A stretch of DNA of 64,000 nucleotides, from contig NZ_WEZG01000013.1 of the NCBI RefSeq assembly GCF_009176975.1, positions 1 to 64,000 of the forward strand, written 5' to 3'. The first letter of the stretch is position 1. Each line of letters starts with the position of its first letter. The stretch comes from Aureimonas psammosilenae (GTDB lineage: Bacteria; Pseudomonadota; Alphaproteobacteria; Rhizobiales; Rhizobiaceae). The translations under genes and the position numbers were made by a program. Shown piece after piece: positions 10,172-18,149 of this stretch. The notes beneath the pieces were generated by a model. It was not told the DNA's origin, searched no databases, and saw only the letters and a program-made list of their open reading frames with translations.

Positions 10172-10238
10172 GCGGAGGCCGTTCAGGCCTCCGCTTGCCC
10201 GGGTTCCCCGGACCGCATATCTCTCGGGCTTCGCCGAG
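10172..10238 (+). promoter_or_regulatory. Hairpins in the rplO-secY spacer
   Basis: A perfect 9-bp stem (GCGGAGGCC at 10172-10180 with GGCCTCCGC at 10186-10194, loop GTTCA) is followed by a smaller CTCGG/CCGAG stem (10223-10227 with 10234-10238). There is no T-run. This fits the pattern of T-less hairpins at the joins of this cluster. Confidence 0.45.
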
Positions 10239-10291
10239 CGGGTAATGGCGCGGAACGCGAACCCCTTGGTGGCTACCCGGAGAATCGCGAG

Positions 10292-11635
10292 ATGGCATCG
10301 GCCGCGGAACAACTCGCCGCAAATCTGAATTTCGGCGCCTTCTCGAAGGCGACCGACCTCAAGAAGCGCATCTGGTTTACCCTGGGTGCGCTCTTGGTTT
10401 ATCGGCTCGGCACTTACATCCCGATGCCCGGTATCAACCCCGAAGCCCTGGCGCGCGCTTTCCAGCAGCAGTCGACCGGCATTCTCGGGCTTTTCAATAT
10501 GTTTGCCGGTGGTGCCGTCGGTCGCATGGCGATCTTCGCGCTCGGCATCATGCCGTACATCTCGGCCTCCATCATCATCCAGTTGATGACGTCGGTGCTG
10601 CCTTCGCTCGAGTCCTTGAAGAAGGAGGGCGAGCAGGGCCGGAAGGTCATCAACCAGTACACTCGTTACGGTACGGTTCTCCTGGCGATCGTCCAGGCGT
10701 ACTTCATCGCGGTCGGGCTCGAGACTTCGCAGAATATCGTCACCGATCCGGGCCTCTTCTTTCGTTTGTCGACGGTCGTGACGTTGACCGGCGGGACCAT
10801 GTTCCTGATGTGGCTCGGCGAGCAGATCACGGCGCGCGGCATCGGTAACGGTATCTCGCTGATCATTTTCGCTGGCATTGTCGCGAACTTGCCGACGGCA
10901 GTGGCGCATCTTCTCGATCTCGGCCGCACTGGGGCCCTTTCGACGGCCGTCATTCTGGTCGTGATCGTGACGGCGATCGCCTGCATCGCGTTCATCGTGT
11001 TCTTCGAGCGCGCGCAGCGCCGTCTTCTGATCCAGTATCCGAAGCGGCAGGTCGGCAATCGCATGTTCCAGGGGGACACGTCGCACTTGCCGTTGAAGCT
11101 GAACACGGCAGGTGTCATCCCGCCGATCTTCGCCTCGTCGCTGCTTCTCCTCCCGGTAACGATCGCCAACTTCGGGAACACCGCGAATCTGCCGGGCTGG
11201 GCGACGGGCATCATCGCCTCGCTCGGGCATGGTCAGCCGCTCTACATGATCCTCTACGCGGCGATGATCGGCTTCTTCGCGTTCTTCTACACGGCGGTCG
11301 TCTTCAATCCGAAAGACACGGCCGATAACCTCAAGAAGCACGGCGGCTTCATTCCGGGCATTCGTCCGGGCGAGCGCACCGCCGAGCATATCGACTACGT
11401 GCTGACGCGCATCACCGTGATCGGTGCGATCTATCTGATCATTATCTGTCTCTTGCCTGAATTCCTCATTTCGGCGCTGGGTGTTCCGTTCTATCTTGGC
11501 GGAACGTCGCTGCTGATCGTCGTGAGCGTGACCATGGACACGGTCGCCCAGGTGCAGGGGCATCTGCTCGCGCATCAGTATGAAGGGCTTGTCCGCAAGG
11601 CCAAGCTCAGAGGGGGAAGACGGGGAGCGAAATGA
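10292..11635 (+). CDS. secY: Preprotein translocase subunit SecY
   Basis: The 447-residue protein has the ten membrane segments expected for SecY, the inner-membrane channel of Sec export and SRP-dependent insertion. Family landmarks are YRLGTYIPMPGINPEALA at the N-terminus, the IMPYISASIIIQLM plug region, and the cytosolic loop ERAQRRLLIQYPKRQVGNR. The C-terminus ends KLRGGRRGAK. Its stop overlaps the adk start by four bases. It lies at the usual end of the spc block. Confidence 0.98.
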   Translation: MASAAEQLAANLNFGAFSKATDLKKRIWFTLGALLVYRLGTYIPMPGINPEALARAFQQQSTGILGLFNMFAGGAVGRMAIFALGIMPYISASIIIQLMTSVLPSLESLKKEGEQGRKVINQYTRYGTVLLAIVQAYFIAVGLETSQNIVTDPGLFFRLSTVVTLTGGTMFLMWLGEQITARGIGNGISLIIFAGIVANLPTAVAHLLDLGRTGALSTAVILVVIVTAIACIAFIVFFERAQRRLLIQYPKRQVGNRMFQGDTSHLPLKLNTAGVIPPIFASSLLLLPVTIANFGNTANLPGWATGIIASLGHGQPLYMILYAAMIGFFAFFYTAVVFNPKDTADNLKKHGGFIPGIRPGERTAEHIDYVLTRITVIGAIYLIIICLLPEFLISALGVPFYLGGTSLLIVVSVTMDTVAQVQGHLLAHQYEGLVRKAKLRGGRRGAK

Positions 11636-12300
11636 GACTCATTCTGCTGGGCCCTCCGGGCGCGGGTAAGGGGACCCAAGCCAAGAAGCTGATCGAATGC
11701 TTCGGAATACCGCAGCTTTCTACAGGTGACATGCTTCGCGCCGCCGTCGCTGCTCAGTCTGAGATCGGACTGCGCGCCAAGGAGATCATGTCATCCGGCA
11801 AGCTCGTTTCCGACGATGTGGTCATCCAGATCGTCGCGGAGCGGATCGAACAGCCGGACTGCGCCGAAGGGTTTATTCTCGACGGTTTTCCTCGGACGCT
11901 GGCGCAGGCCGATGCGACGGAGACGATGCTGAAGGGTAAGGGTCTCGAACTCGATCATGTGATCGAGATGCGGGTCGAGGACGACGAACTCGTCCGCCGC
12001 GTCGCGGGCCGCTTCAGTTGTGCCCATTGCGGGGCGAGCTACAACGATCAGGACCACCGCCCGAAGGTCGAAGGGGTATGTGACAAGTGCGGGCATTCCG
12101 ACTTTACCCGCCGTCCGGACGACAACGCCGAAACCATGCGGACGCGGTTGAAGGCCTATTACAAGGAAACTGCGCCGCTTGTCGGTTACTACTACTGCAA
12201 AGGCATCCTCCAGTTCGTGGATGGAATGAAACCCATCGACGAGGTCTTCGCGGACATCAGTTCCGTAGTTGCGCCTCGGTCTTCATCCGGGAACCCTTGA
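11632..12300 (+). CDS. adk: Adenylate kinase, long form with four-cysteine lid
   Basis: This 222-residue enzyme interconverts ATP+AMP and 2 ADP. It has the P-loop GPPGAGKGTQ at residues 8-16, the NMP-binding STGDMLRA and the DGFPRT motif. The lid (about residues 127-162) contains Cys130, Cys133, Cys150 and Cys153 in CAHC...CDKC spacing, the classic structural metal site. Some alphaproteobacteria, such as Brucella, encode a shorter kinase without this lid (recalled, not checked). It overlaps secY by four bases, so it is co-translated. Confidence 0.97.
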   Translation: MRLILLGPPGAGKGTQAKKLIECFGIPQLSTGDMLRAAVAAQSEIGLRAKEIMSSGKLVSDDVVIQIVAERIEQPDCAEGFILDGFPRTLAQADATETMLKGKGLELDHVIEMRVEDDELVRRVAGRFSCAHCGASYNDQDHRPKVEGVCDKCGHSDFTRRPDDNAETMRTRLKAYYKETAPLVGYYYCKGILQFVDGMKPIDEVFADISSVVAPRSSSGNP

Positions 12301-12325
12301 CAATGGCCGGTCGCGGCTACTTCGG

Positions 12326-12355
12326 TTGACTTTCCGGGCCTAGCCGAACTATATC
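12326..12355 (+). promoter_or_regulatory. Probable sigma-70 promoter for rpsM-rpsK-rpoA-rplQ
   Basis: TTGACT at 12326-12331 is followed after 18 bases by TATATC at 12350-12355 (or CTATAT with 17). It lies in the 184-base adk-rpsM spacer, about 130 bases before rpsM, which would give the alpha block its own promoter and a leader. The leader ends with a GGGCG-TAT-CGCCC hairpin (12451-12463) just before the AAGGAG site. Confidence 0.55.
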
Positions 12356-12484
12356 GCGATCCATAAGCGAATCCGTCACGATCGGATCTGGCTGATAGAA
12401 CGCGCCTCTGCCGTTCCGTGCTGGTTCAGCGTAGACATTCATCAACATCCGGGCGTATCGCCCAGCTCTCAAGGAGTACGGTCT

Positions 12485-12853
12485 TTGGCCCGTATCGCAG
12501 GCGTCAATATTCCGAGCAACAAGCGCGTCGTCATCGCGCTTCAGTACATTCACGGCATCGGCAAGTACTACGCGCAGGACATCTGCGAGAAGGTCAAGCT
12601 GGCGCCGGAACGTCGCGTCAACGATCTGACGGACGCCGAAGTTCTGCAGATCCGTGAGATCATCGACCGCGACTATCAGGTCGAGGGCGATCTTCGCCGC
12701 GAGACGTCGATGAACATCAAGCGTCTGATGGATCTCGGCTGCTATCGCGGGCTTCGTCACCGTCGTGGCTTGCCGGTTCGCGGTCAGCGTACGCACACCA
12801 ACGCTCGCACCCGCAAGGGTCCGGCGAAGGCGATCGCGGGCAAGAAGAAGTAA
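12485..12853 (+). CDS. rpsM: 30S ribosomal protein S13
   Basis: The product has 122 residues, beginning with the S13 N-terminus [15 protein letters not shown], and contains [24 protein letters not shown]. The start codon is the rare TTG at 12485, fixed by a strong AAGGAG site eight bases upstream and by family alignment. S13 contacts the P-site tRNA and 50S bridges. It opens the alpha block; rpmJ, which precedes it in E. coli, is absent. Confidence 0.97.
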   Translation: MARIAGVNIPSNKRVVIALQYIHGIGKYYAQDICEKVKLAPERRVNDLTDAEVLQIREIIDRDYQVEGDLRRETSMNIKRLMDLGCYRGLRHRRGLPVRGQRTHTNARTRKGPAKAIAGKKK

Positions 12854-12861
12854 TATCGGAC

Positions 12862-12879
12862 GGCATCCGATCGGATGCC
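12862..12879 (+). repeat. Perfect 18-base palindrome between rpsM and rpsK
   Basis: The 18 bases equal their own reverse complement and can form a 7-bp hairpin with a GATC loop. The palindrome lies nine bases after the rpsM stop and is followed by no T-run. It could be an RNA processing or stability element, or a protein-binding palindrome; the sequence does not decide. Confidence 0.5.
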
Positions 12880-12934
12880 TCCGGGTGGAGCCGCTGGGAT
12901 TACGGCGGTGTCGATATCGAAAAGGAAATAGGGA

Positions 12935-13321
12935 ATGGCCAAGGAGCAGCGCGTTCGCCGCCGCGAGCGCAAGAACATCTCGACCGGCGTGGCTCACGTG
13001 CAGTCGACCTTCAACAACACGCTGATCACGATCACCGATGCCCAGGGCAACGCGATCTCGTGGTCGTCGGCTGGCCAGCAGGGCTTCAAGGGCTCGCGCA
13101 AGTCGACACCGTTCGCCGCGCAGATCGCGGCCGAGGATTGCGCCCGCAAGGCGCAGGAACACGGTATGCGGACGTTGGAAGTCGAAGTGTCGGGCCCCGG
13201 TTCGGGTCGCGAATCCGCGCTTCGCGCGCTTCAGGCGGCGGGCTTCACGATCACCTCGATCCGTGACGTGACCCCGATCCCGCATAACGGCGTGCGTCCG
13301 CGCAAGCGTCGCCGCGTTTAA
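12935..13321 (+). CDS. rpsK: 30S ribosomal protein S11
   Basis: The 128-residue product begins [22 protein letters not shown], with [22 protein letters not shown] and the C-terminal [23 protein letters not shown]11 forms the 30S platform and helps shape the Shine-Dalgarno helix pocket. An AAAAGGAAATAGGG site lies before the ATG. It stands between rpsM and rpoA, the standard alpha order without rpsD. Confidence 0.98.
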   Translation: MAKEQRVRRRERKNISTGVAHVQSTFNNTLITITDAQGNAISWSSAGQQGFKGSRKSTPFAAQIAAEDCARKAQEHGMRTLEVEVSGPGSGRESALRALQAAGFTITSIRDVTPIPHNGVRPRKRRRV

Positions 13322-13339
13322 GCACGACAGACATTCTAC

Positions 13340-13440
13340 ACCCGTCTGGGGACTTCCGTCCCCGGGCGGGTTAGTGCGTTGGTACCGGAGGCCTTCCATG
13401 CCTTCCGTCTCAGACCTATCGCCACGATTGGATGGTGGCG
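13340..13440 (+). promoter_or_regulatory. Long hairpin and second stem in the rpsK-rpoA spacer
   Basis: Bases 13340-13353 pair with 13358-13371 over 14 positions (12 Watson-Crick and two G-T) around a TTCC loop, one of the strongest stems in the window. A second stem, CGCCAC/GTGGCG (13420-13425 with 13435-13440), sits just before the rpoA start. No T-tract follows. It may set the level of RNA polymerase alpha relative to the ribosomal proteins. Confidence 0.55.
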
Positions 13441-13462
13441 AGGAACTGAAAGGCAGATCGTG

Positions 13463-14491
13463 ATGATCTCAAGCAATTGGCAGAACCTGACCAAGCCGGA
13501 TCAGGTCGTTTTCAAGACCGGCAGCAATCGCACCAAGGCGTCGCTTGTCGCGGAGCCTTTGGAGCGCGGCTTCGGCCTGACGCTCGGCAACGCGCTTCGC
13601 CGTGTTCTTCTTTCGTCGCTGCAGGGGGCGGCCGTGACAGCGATCCAGATCGACGGCGTTCTGCACGAATTCTCGTCTATCCCTGGCGTGCGCGAGGACG
13701 TGACGGACATCGTCCTGAACGTCAAGGAAATCGCCATCAAGATGCAGTCCGAGGGACCGAAGCGCATGGTCGTGCGCAAGTCGGGACCGGGCGTCGTGAC
13801 GGCGGGTGACATTCAGACGGTCGGCGATATCGAGATCCTGAACCCGGATCATGAGATCTGCACCCTCGACGAGGGCGCGGAAATCCGCATGGAACTGACG
13901 GTCAACACGGGCAAGGGTTACCGCCCGGCGGACCAGAACCGCGCCGAAGACGCGCCGATCGGGCTCATTCCCGTCGACTCACTGTTTTCGCCGGTGAAGA
14001 AGGTTTCGTATCGCGTCGAGAATACGCGCGAGGGTCAGGACCTCAACAAAGACAAGCTGACCATGGAGATCGTCACCGACGGCTCCATCAGTGGTGAGGA
14101 CGCGGTGGCTTACGCGGCCCGCATCCTGCAGGATCAGCTTTCCGTGTTCGTCAACTTCGAGGAGCCGCAGCGCGAAAGCCGTGGCGTCGGGGCGGCGGAT
14201 GAGCAGATCGCCGAACTGGCGTTCAACCCGGCTCTTCTGAAGAAGGTGGACGAACTGGAGCTTTCGGTTCGCTCGGCCAACTGCCTGAAGAACGACAACA
14301 TCGTTTATATCGGCGACCTGATCCAGAAGACGGAGGCGGAAATGCTGCGCACTCCGAACTTCGGACGCAAGTCTCTCAATGAGATCAAGGAAGTGCTCGC
14401 CTCGATGGGCCTTCACCTTGGCATGGAAGTGCCGTCCTGGCCGCCGGAGAATATCGACGACCTGGCCAAGCGCTTCGAGGATCAGTACTGA
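13463..14491 (+). CDS. rpoA: DNA-directed RNA polymerase subunit alpha
   Basis: The protein has 342 residues. The N-terminal domain (about 1-235) carries [21 protein letters not shown], the dimer and beta/beta' assembly region. The C-terminal domain (from about 250) carries [16 protein letters not shown] and [20 protein letters not shown], the helix-hairpin-helix that contacts UP elements and activators. The start at ATG 13463 agrees with rhizobial RpoA; an adjacent GTG at 13460 is possible. It is flanked by two related hairpins. Confidence 0.98.
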   Translation: MISSNWQNLTKPDQVVFKTGSNRTKASLVAEPLERGFGLTLGNALRRVLLSSLQGAAVTAIQIDGVLHEFSSIPGVREDVTDIVLNVKEIAIKMQSEGPKRMVVRKSGPGVVTAGDIQTVGDIEILNPDHEICTLDEGAEIRMELTVNTGKGYRPADQNRAEDAPIGLIPVDSLFSPVKKVSYRVENTREGQDLNKDKLTMEIVTDGSISGEDAVAYAARILQDQLSVFVNFEEPQRESRGVGAADEQIAELAFNPALLKKVDELELSVRSANCLKNDNIVYIGDLIQKTEAEMLRTPNFGRKSLNEIKEVLASMGLHLGMEVPSWPPENIDDLAKRFEDQY

Positions 14492-14565
14492 TCCAATACC
14501 ACGACCGCCCATCGCCGATCATCGGCGGCGGGCCTTTTCTCCGTCAATCATCCAAAGGCACATGC

Positions 14566-14582
14566 ACCCGTCCCAGACGGGT
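14566..14582 (+). promoter_or_regulatory. Short hairpin upstream of rplQ, similar to the one upstream of rpoA
   Basis: ACCCGTC (14566-14572) pairs with GACGGGT (14576-14582) around CCA, followed by TAGCG. The outer part of the 13340-13371 hairpin also starts ACCCGTC and ends GCGGGTTAG, so the two share arms and the following bases. A second GC-rich stem (about 14505-14531) followed by CCTTTTCT lies just upstream and might slow polymerase. Confidence 0.45.
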
Positions 14583-14632
14583 TAGCGAGGATGCCGACCG
14601 CCGGAAAACCGGCTCGCTTTGAGGAAATCATC

Positions 14633-15058
14633 ATGCGTCACGCCAATCGCGGCCGGAAGCTGAACCGTACCGCCAGCCACCGCAAGGCCATGTTCGCCAA
14701 CATGGTTGCTTCGCTCATCGAGCACGAGCAGATCGTCACCACGCTCCCGAAGGCGAAGGACCTTCGCCCGATCATCGAAAAGATGATCACGCTCGGCAAG
14801 CGCGGTGACCTGCATGCCCGCCGTCAGGCCATCAGCCAGGTTCGCGACCCGAGCGTCGTCACCAAGCTCTTCGATGTGCTTGGTCCGCGCTATGCGGAGC
14901 GCAACGGCGGTTATACGCGCGTGCTTAAGGCCGGTTTCCGTCGCGGCGACAACGCCCCGATGGCGGTCATCGAGTTCGTCGAGCGTGACGTCGACGCGCG
15001 GGGCAAGGGTGATCGCGAGCGCTTCGAAGCCGAAGGCGCCGAGAACGCCGAAGCCTGA
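14633..15058 (+). CDS. rplQ: 50S ribosomal protein L17
   Basis: The product has 141 residues beginning [21 protein letters not shown], with the L17 signature and the [23 protein letters not shown] core. The start at 14633 follows a TTTGAGGAA site; an ATG 14 codons upstream lacks family support. A short acidic tail closes it. It is the last gene of the cluster and is followed by a strong terminator. Confidence 0.97.
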   Translation: MRHANRGRKLNRTASHRKAMFANMVASLIEHEQIVTTLPKAKDLRPIIEKMITLGKRGDLHARRQAISQVRDPSVVTKLFDVLGPRYAERNGGYTRVLKAGFRRGDNAPMAVIEFVERDVDARGKGDRERFEAEGAENAEA

Positions 15059-15082
15059 AACGGCTAAGATCGATAGTTGGGA

Positions 15083-15110
15083 GAGGGGCCATTCGGCCCC
15101 TTTTTCTTTT
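15083..15110 (+). terminator. Rho-independent terminator after rplQ
   Basis: GGGGCC (15085-15090) pairs with GGCCCC (15095-15100) around ATTC, directly followed by TTTTTCTTTT. This is the clear end of the ribosomal protein cluster. Confidence 0.9.
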
Positions 15111-15155
15111 GTATGACCTCGCGAGCCCACGGCTCGAACCGCGTATGAGTTTGGA

Positions 15156-16187
15156 GTGAACGGCTTGGCGAACGGTGATCTCGTTCTCGTCACGGGAATG
15201 TCCGGCTTTATCGCGAAGCATATCGTCATGGCGCTTCTCGATGCCGGTTTCCGGGTTCGCGGAACGGTTCGGTTCGCCAGCAAGCGCGAACACATGCTGA
15301 AGGCCTTCCGGCAGGCGGGAGCCGATGTCAGCCGGATCGATACGGTGAAGGCCGATCTTCTTCAGGATGAAGGTTGGGAACAGGCGGCGGCGGGCTGCCG
15401 CTATGTTCTGCACGTGGCGTCCCCGTTTCCTCGGCGGGCCCCGGTCGATAAGTTCGGCCTCGTCGACGTTGCTCGAAGCGGGACCCTGAGGGTGCTTTTC
15501 GCTGCCGCGCGAACCGGAGCGGAGCGCGTGGTCGTCACCTCGTCCGTCGCCGCCGTTTACTACGGCCACGAAGCGCGGCGGGATACGCTTTTCGGCGAAG
15601 CGGACTTTTCGGATGTCGGTAGCGCTTCGATCGGGTCCTATGCCGTGTCGAAGACACTTGCGGAGCGTGCGGCGTGGGAGTTTGCCGCCTCGAACGGGCT
15701 GCAACTGGCGACGGTCAACCCATCCGTCGTTCTCGGGCCGCTTCTCGACAACGAACATGGGACATCGGTCGATATCCTTCGAATGATGATGCGGGGCCAC
15801 CTGCCTTTCGTACCGCGGATCGGCATCGGCGTTGTGGACGTTCGCGATGTCGCCGAGGCGCATATTCGTGCGATGACGCATCCGGAAGCTGCCGGCCGCC
15901 GCTTCATCGTTGACGGAGGGAACGTCACGCTTGTCGAAGCCGCGCGCGTGGCCGGTGAAGCTGTTCCGACCGTCCGAGGCAAGTTGCCGAAAGGGTGCCT
16001 GCCGGACTTTGCGGTTCGCGTCGCCGGGCGTTTTTCGACCCGCGCCCGGCAGATCGTTCCTGAACTTGGACGAATTAAACACCTGGACGTGGAACCCGCC
16101 CGCTCGCTTCTCGGCCTTTCGTTTCGGTGTTCTAAAGAGGCTATCCGCGCCACCGCGGAAAGCTTGTTTCAGCGCGGTCTCGTTTAA
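15156..16187 (+). CDS. NAD(P)-dependent epimerase/reductase of the extended SDR family
   Basis: The protein of about 343 residues has a Rossmann nucleotide site (VTGMSGFIAKHIV near residues 13-25) and the catalytic SYAVSK (Y-x-x-x-K) with an upstream Ser in VVTSSVAAVYYG. Overall it resembles dihydroflavonol-4-reductase-like members that reduce aldehydes or ketones; the substrate is unknown. The start is GTG 15156, but TTG 15165 has a better spaced GGAG and may be the true start. It lies alone between the rplQ terminator and a weak terminator, in a place where related genomes usually go directly to the DegP-like gene (recalled, not checked). Confidence 0.85.
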   Translation: MNGLANGDLVLVTGMSGFIAKHIVMALLDAGFRVRGTVRFASKREHMLKAFRQAGADVSRIDTVKADLLQDEGWEQAAAGCRYVLHVASPFPRRAPVDKFGLVDVARSGTLRVLFAAARTGAERVVVTSSVAAVYYGHEARRDTLFGEADFSDVGSASIGSYAVSKTLAERAAWEFAASNGLQLATVNPSVVLGPLLDNEHGTSVDILRMMMRGHLPFVPRIGIGVVDVRDVAEAHIRAMTHPEAAGRRFIVDGGNVTLVEAARVAGEAVPTVRGKLPKGCLPDFAVRVAGRFSTRARQIVPELGRIKHLDVEPARSLLGLSFRCSKEAIRATAESLFQRGLV

Positions 16188-16277
16188 CGATCGGCAGATG
16201 CCGAAGCATAAATCCGATGCTCGGAAGGGTGTTGCCCTGCTGCGATAGGCGGCAAGGTTCACGCATGGCATAGGGGC

Positions 16278-16305
16278 TTGGCTGAACGGGCCAACGGCTT
16301 TTTTT
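16278..16305 (+). terminator. Possible weak terminator after the epimerase gene
   Basis: TTGGC (16278-16282) can pair with GCCAA (16290-16294), followed by CGGC and seven T. The stem is only 5 bp and the T-run starts four bases after it, so confidence is limited. Confidence 0.4.
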
Positions 16306-16447
16306 GCGCTGCGAAGAAACCGAAGTTCGTTCAGGGCATTATGATGGCGAATGCGAGACGCCGTCGCGTCGAAGGATCGCAGTTTACGCGGATTAAATGA
16401 CTTCCATGCACGATATGGAAACCCAACTCCAGCCGAGTGCTCCTACG

Positions 16448-16567
16448 ATGCGTCGTACCCTCTTGACTCTTCTTGCAGCCGTCTGCGCTTTCGGCGTGTT
16501 GACGGCCAGCTACGCGACGGCCGAGCTGCCGCGCGATCAGATCGAGGCGAGCACGACCGTCAACTAA
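16448..16567 (+). CDS. Possible small secreted peptide (39 residues)
   Basis: Reading from ATG 16448 gives a 39-residue peptide with a clean signal-peptide profile: MRRT, then LLTLLAAVCAFGVLTA, then a TASYATA-type cleavage region, leaving a mature piece of about 14 residues (ELPRDQIEASTTVN). An ATG at 16397 would add 17 residues in the same frame. Third-position GC is high, as in real genes here, and a strong terminator follows 30 bases later, which suggests its own transcript. No strong ribosome-binding site is visible. I do not recognise a family. It is the only gene-like content in the 491-base gap from 16188 to 16678. Confidence 0.42.
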   Translation: MRRTLLTLLAAVCAFGVLTASYATAELPRDQIEASTTVN

Positions 16568-16596
16568 GACGGTCGATTTCCATATCGTTGATGCAA

Positions 16597-16620
16597 GGGG
16601 CTGCTTCGCGGCCCCTTTTT
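16597..16620 (+). terminator. Rho-independent terminator after the small peptide frame
   Basis: GGGGCTG (16597-16603) pairs with CGGCCCC (16609-16615) with one G-T wobble around CTTCG, directly followed by TTTTT. It ends whatever transcript covers 16397-16567. Confidence 0.85.
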
Positions 16621-16678
16621 CGTTGCAAATGGATGGCTTGACGGTTCATGAGCCGAACCGGTCTTCGGATCGTCGGCC

Positions 16679-18139
16679 ATGCGAAAGGATCGTCGCTTGA
16701 GGAAGCATTCTCGTCTCGCCGCAACCGTCTGTGCCATCGTTCTGCAAGCTTCGCAGAGTGCTTTGGCGCAAGCACCCGTGCCCGTCGTCCCAGGAACCGC
16801 CGAAGCGCAGGGCGGGGCTCAGGTGCCAGTCAGCGCCACGCAGATGAAGATGTCCTTCGCGCCGCTGGTGAAGACGAGCGCGCCGGCGGTGGTAAATGTC
16901 TATGCGGCTAAGACGCTACCGCAGCAGCGATCCCCGTTCATGGGCGACCCGTTCTTCGAACAGTTTTTCGGCCGCCAGATGCAACGCCAGTCGCCGCGGG
17001 TCCAGTCCTCTCTCGGTTCCGGTGTGATCGTGGACCCCAGCGGATTGATCGTCACCAACAACCACGTTGTCGCCGATGCCGACGAGGTTCGGGTGGCTCT
17101 TGCCGATGGGCGTGAGTTCGACGCAAAAATCCTTTCCAAGGACGAGCGTATCGATCTGGCTGTGCTCAAGATCGAGGACGAGAAGGCGTTTCCCGTTCTC
17201 GGCATCGCGGACTCCGATCGGCTCGAGATCGGCGATCTGGTTCTGGCTATCGGCAATCCGTTCGGCATCGGCCAGACGGTGACGAACGGCATCGTCTCGG
17301 CACTGGCGCGAACCCATATCGGGACCAACGATTTCGGCTTCTTTATCCAGACGGACGCGGCGATCAATCCCGGCAATTCCGGCGGCGCCTTGATCGATAC
17401 CCATGGGCAACTCATCGGCGTGAACACGGCGATCTTTTCGCGCTCCGGCGGTTCGAACGGCATCGGCTTCGCCATTCCCTCCAACATGGTTCGGGCGTTC
17501 GTGGACTCTGCCCGAAAGGGCGGACGGTTCGAGCGGCCTTTCATCGGGGCGACCTTCGTGCCGGTGACGCGCGATGTCGCCGAAGCGCTCGGGCTCGACC
17601 GGCCGCGCGGCGCGCTGGTCCAGGATGTGCGGGAAGGTGCGCCGGCTGCTTCGGCGGGGTTGAAACCCGGCGACGTCGTTCTCGCCATGGACAATTTCGA
17701 GATCGGCGATCCCGACACATTGGGCTACCGCCTCGCGACCGCCGGGATCGGCAAGGACGCGACCCTTTCCGTTCTGTCGGGAAACAAGCGCGAAACGCTG
17801 CGGATGTCGCTGGCCGGCGCGCCGGAAATGCCGGCGGCTGATCGCCGGACCCTGAAGGGCGAGACGCCCTTTGCCGGTGCCAGCATCGCCAACCTGTCGC
17901 CGAAACTCGCCGATGAACTGGACATCCCCGAGGAAATGTCCGGCGTCGTGGTGACGGACGTTCGTCCCGGCTCCTTCGCGGCCCGTTTCGGTCTTCAGCC
18001 GAAGGACATCGTCCTCACCCTCAACGGCGACGACGTGGAATCCTCTGCCGCGTTGGAGAAGATGGCGGCAAACGCGAAACGCGGCTGGCGGTTCGAGATC
18101 GAACGCGACGGGCGGCGTTTGTCGCAGGTCGTTCGCTGA
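16679..18139 (+). CDS. Do-family periplasmic serine endoprotease (DegP/DegQ-like)
   Basis: This 486-residue protein has an N-terminal export signal (about residues 1-30, ending SQSALAQA). The trypsin-like domain carries the catalytic triad His129 (NNHVVADADEV), Asp159 (ERIDLAVLKIE) and Ser234 (NPGNSGGALID). Two PDZ domains follow (about 290-375 and 395-480). Such proteases degrade or refold damaged envelope proteins. rarA follows after 10 bases and may be co-transcribed. Sequence alone does not separate DegP from DegQ, so I give no symbol. Confidence 0.93.
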   Translation: MRKDRRLRKHSRLAATVCAIVLQASQSALAQAPVPVVPGTAEAQGGAQVPVSATQMKMSFAPLVKTSAPAVVNVYAAKTLPQQRSPFMGDPFFEQFFGRQMQRQSPRVQSSLGSGVIVDPSGLIVTNNHVVADADEVRVALADGREFDAKILSKDERIDLAVLKIEDEKAFPVLGIADSDRLEIGDLVLAIGNPFGIGQTVTNGIVSALARTHIGTNDFGFFIQTDAAINPGNSGGALIDTHGQLIGVNTAIFSRSGGSNGIGFAIPSNMVRAFVDSARKGGRFERPFIGATFVPVTRDVAEALGLDRPRGALVQDVREGAPAASAGLKPGDVVLAMDNFEIGDPDTLGYRLATAGIGKDATLSVLSGNKRETLRMSLAGAPEMPAADRRTLKGETPFAGASIANLSPKLADELDIPEEMSGVVVTDVRPGSFAARFGLQPKDIVLTLNGDDVESSAALEKMAANAKRGWRFEIERDGRRLSQVVR

Positions 18140-18149
18140 TCGAACCCCG

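Noticed and set aside
10157-11575. A 472-codon minus-strand frame across secY
   Set aside because: SecY is unmistakable on the + strand; the mirror product is low-complexity Arg/Asp-rich.
12301-12484. A missing rpmJ (L36) gene before rpsM
   Set aside because: I looked for a 37-41 codon Cys-rich frame and found none; in alphaproteobacteria rpmJ normally lies elsewhere.
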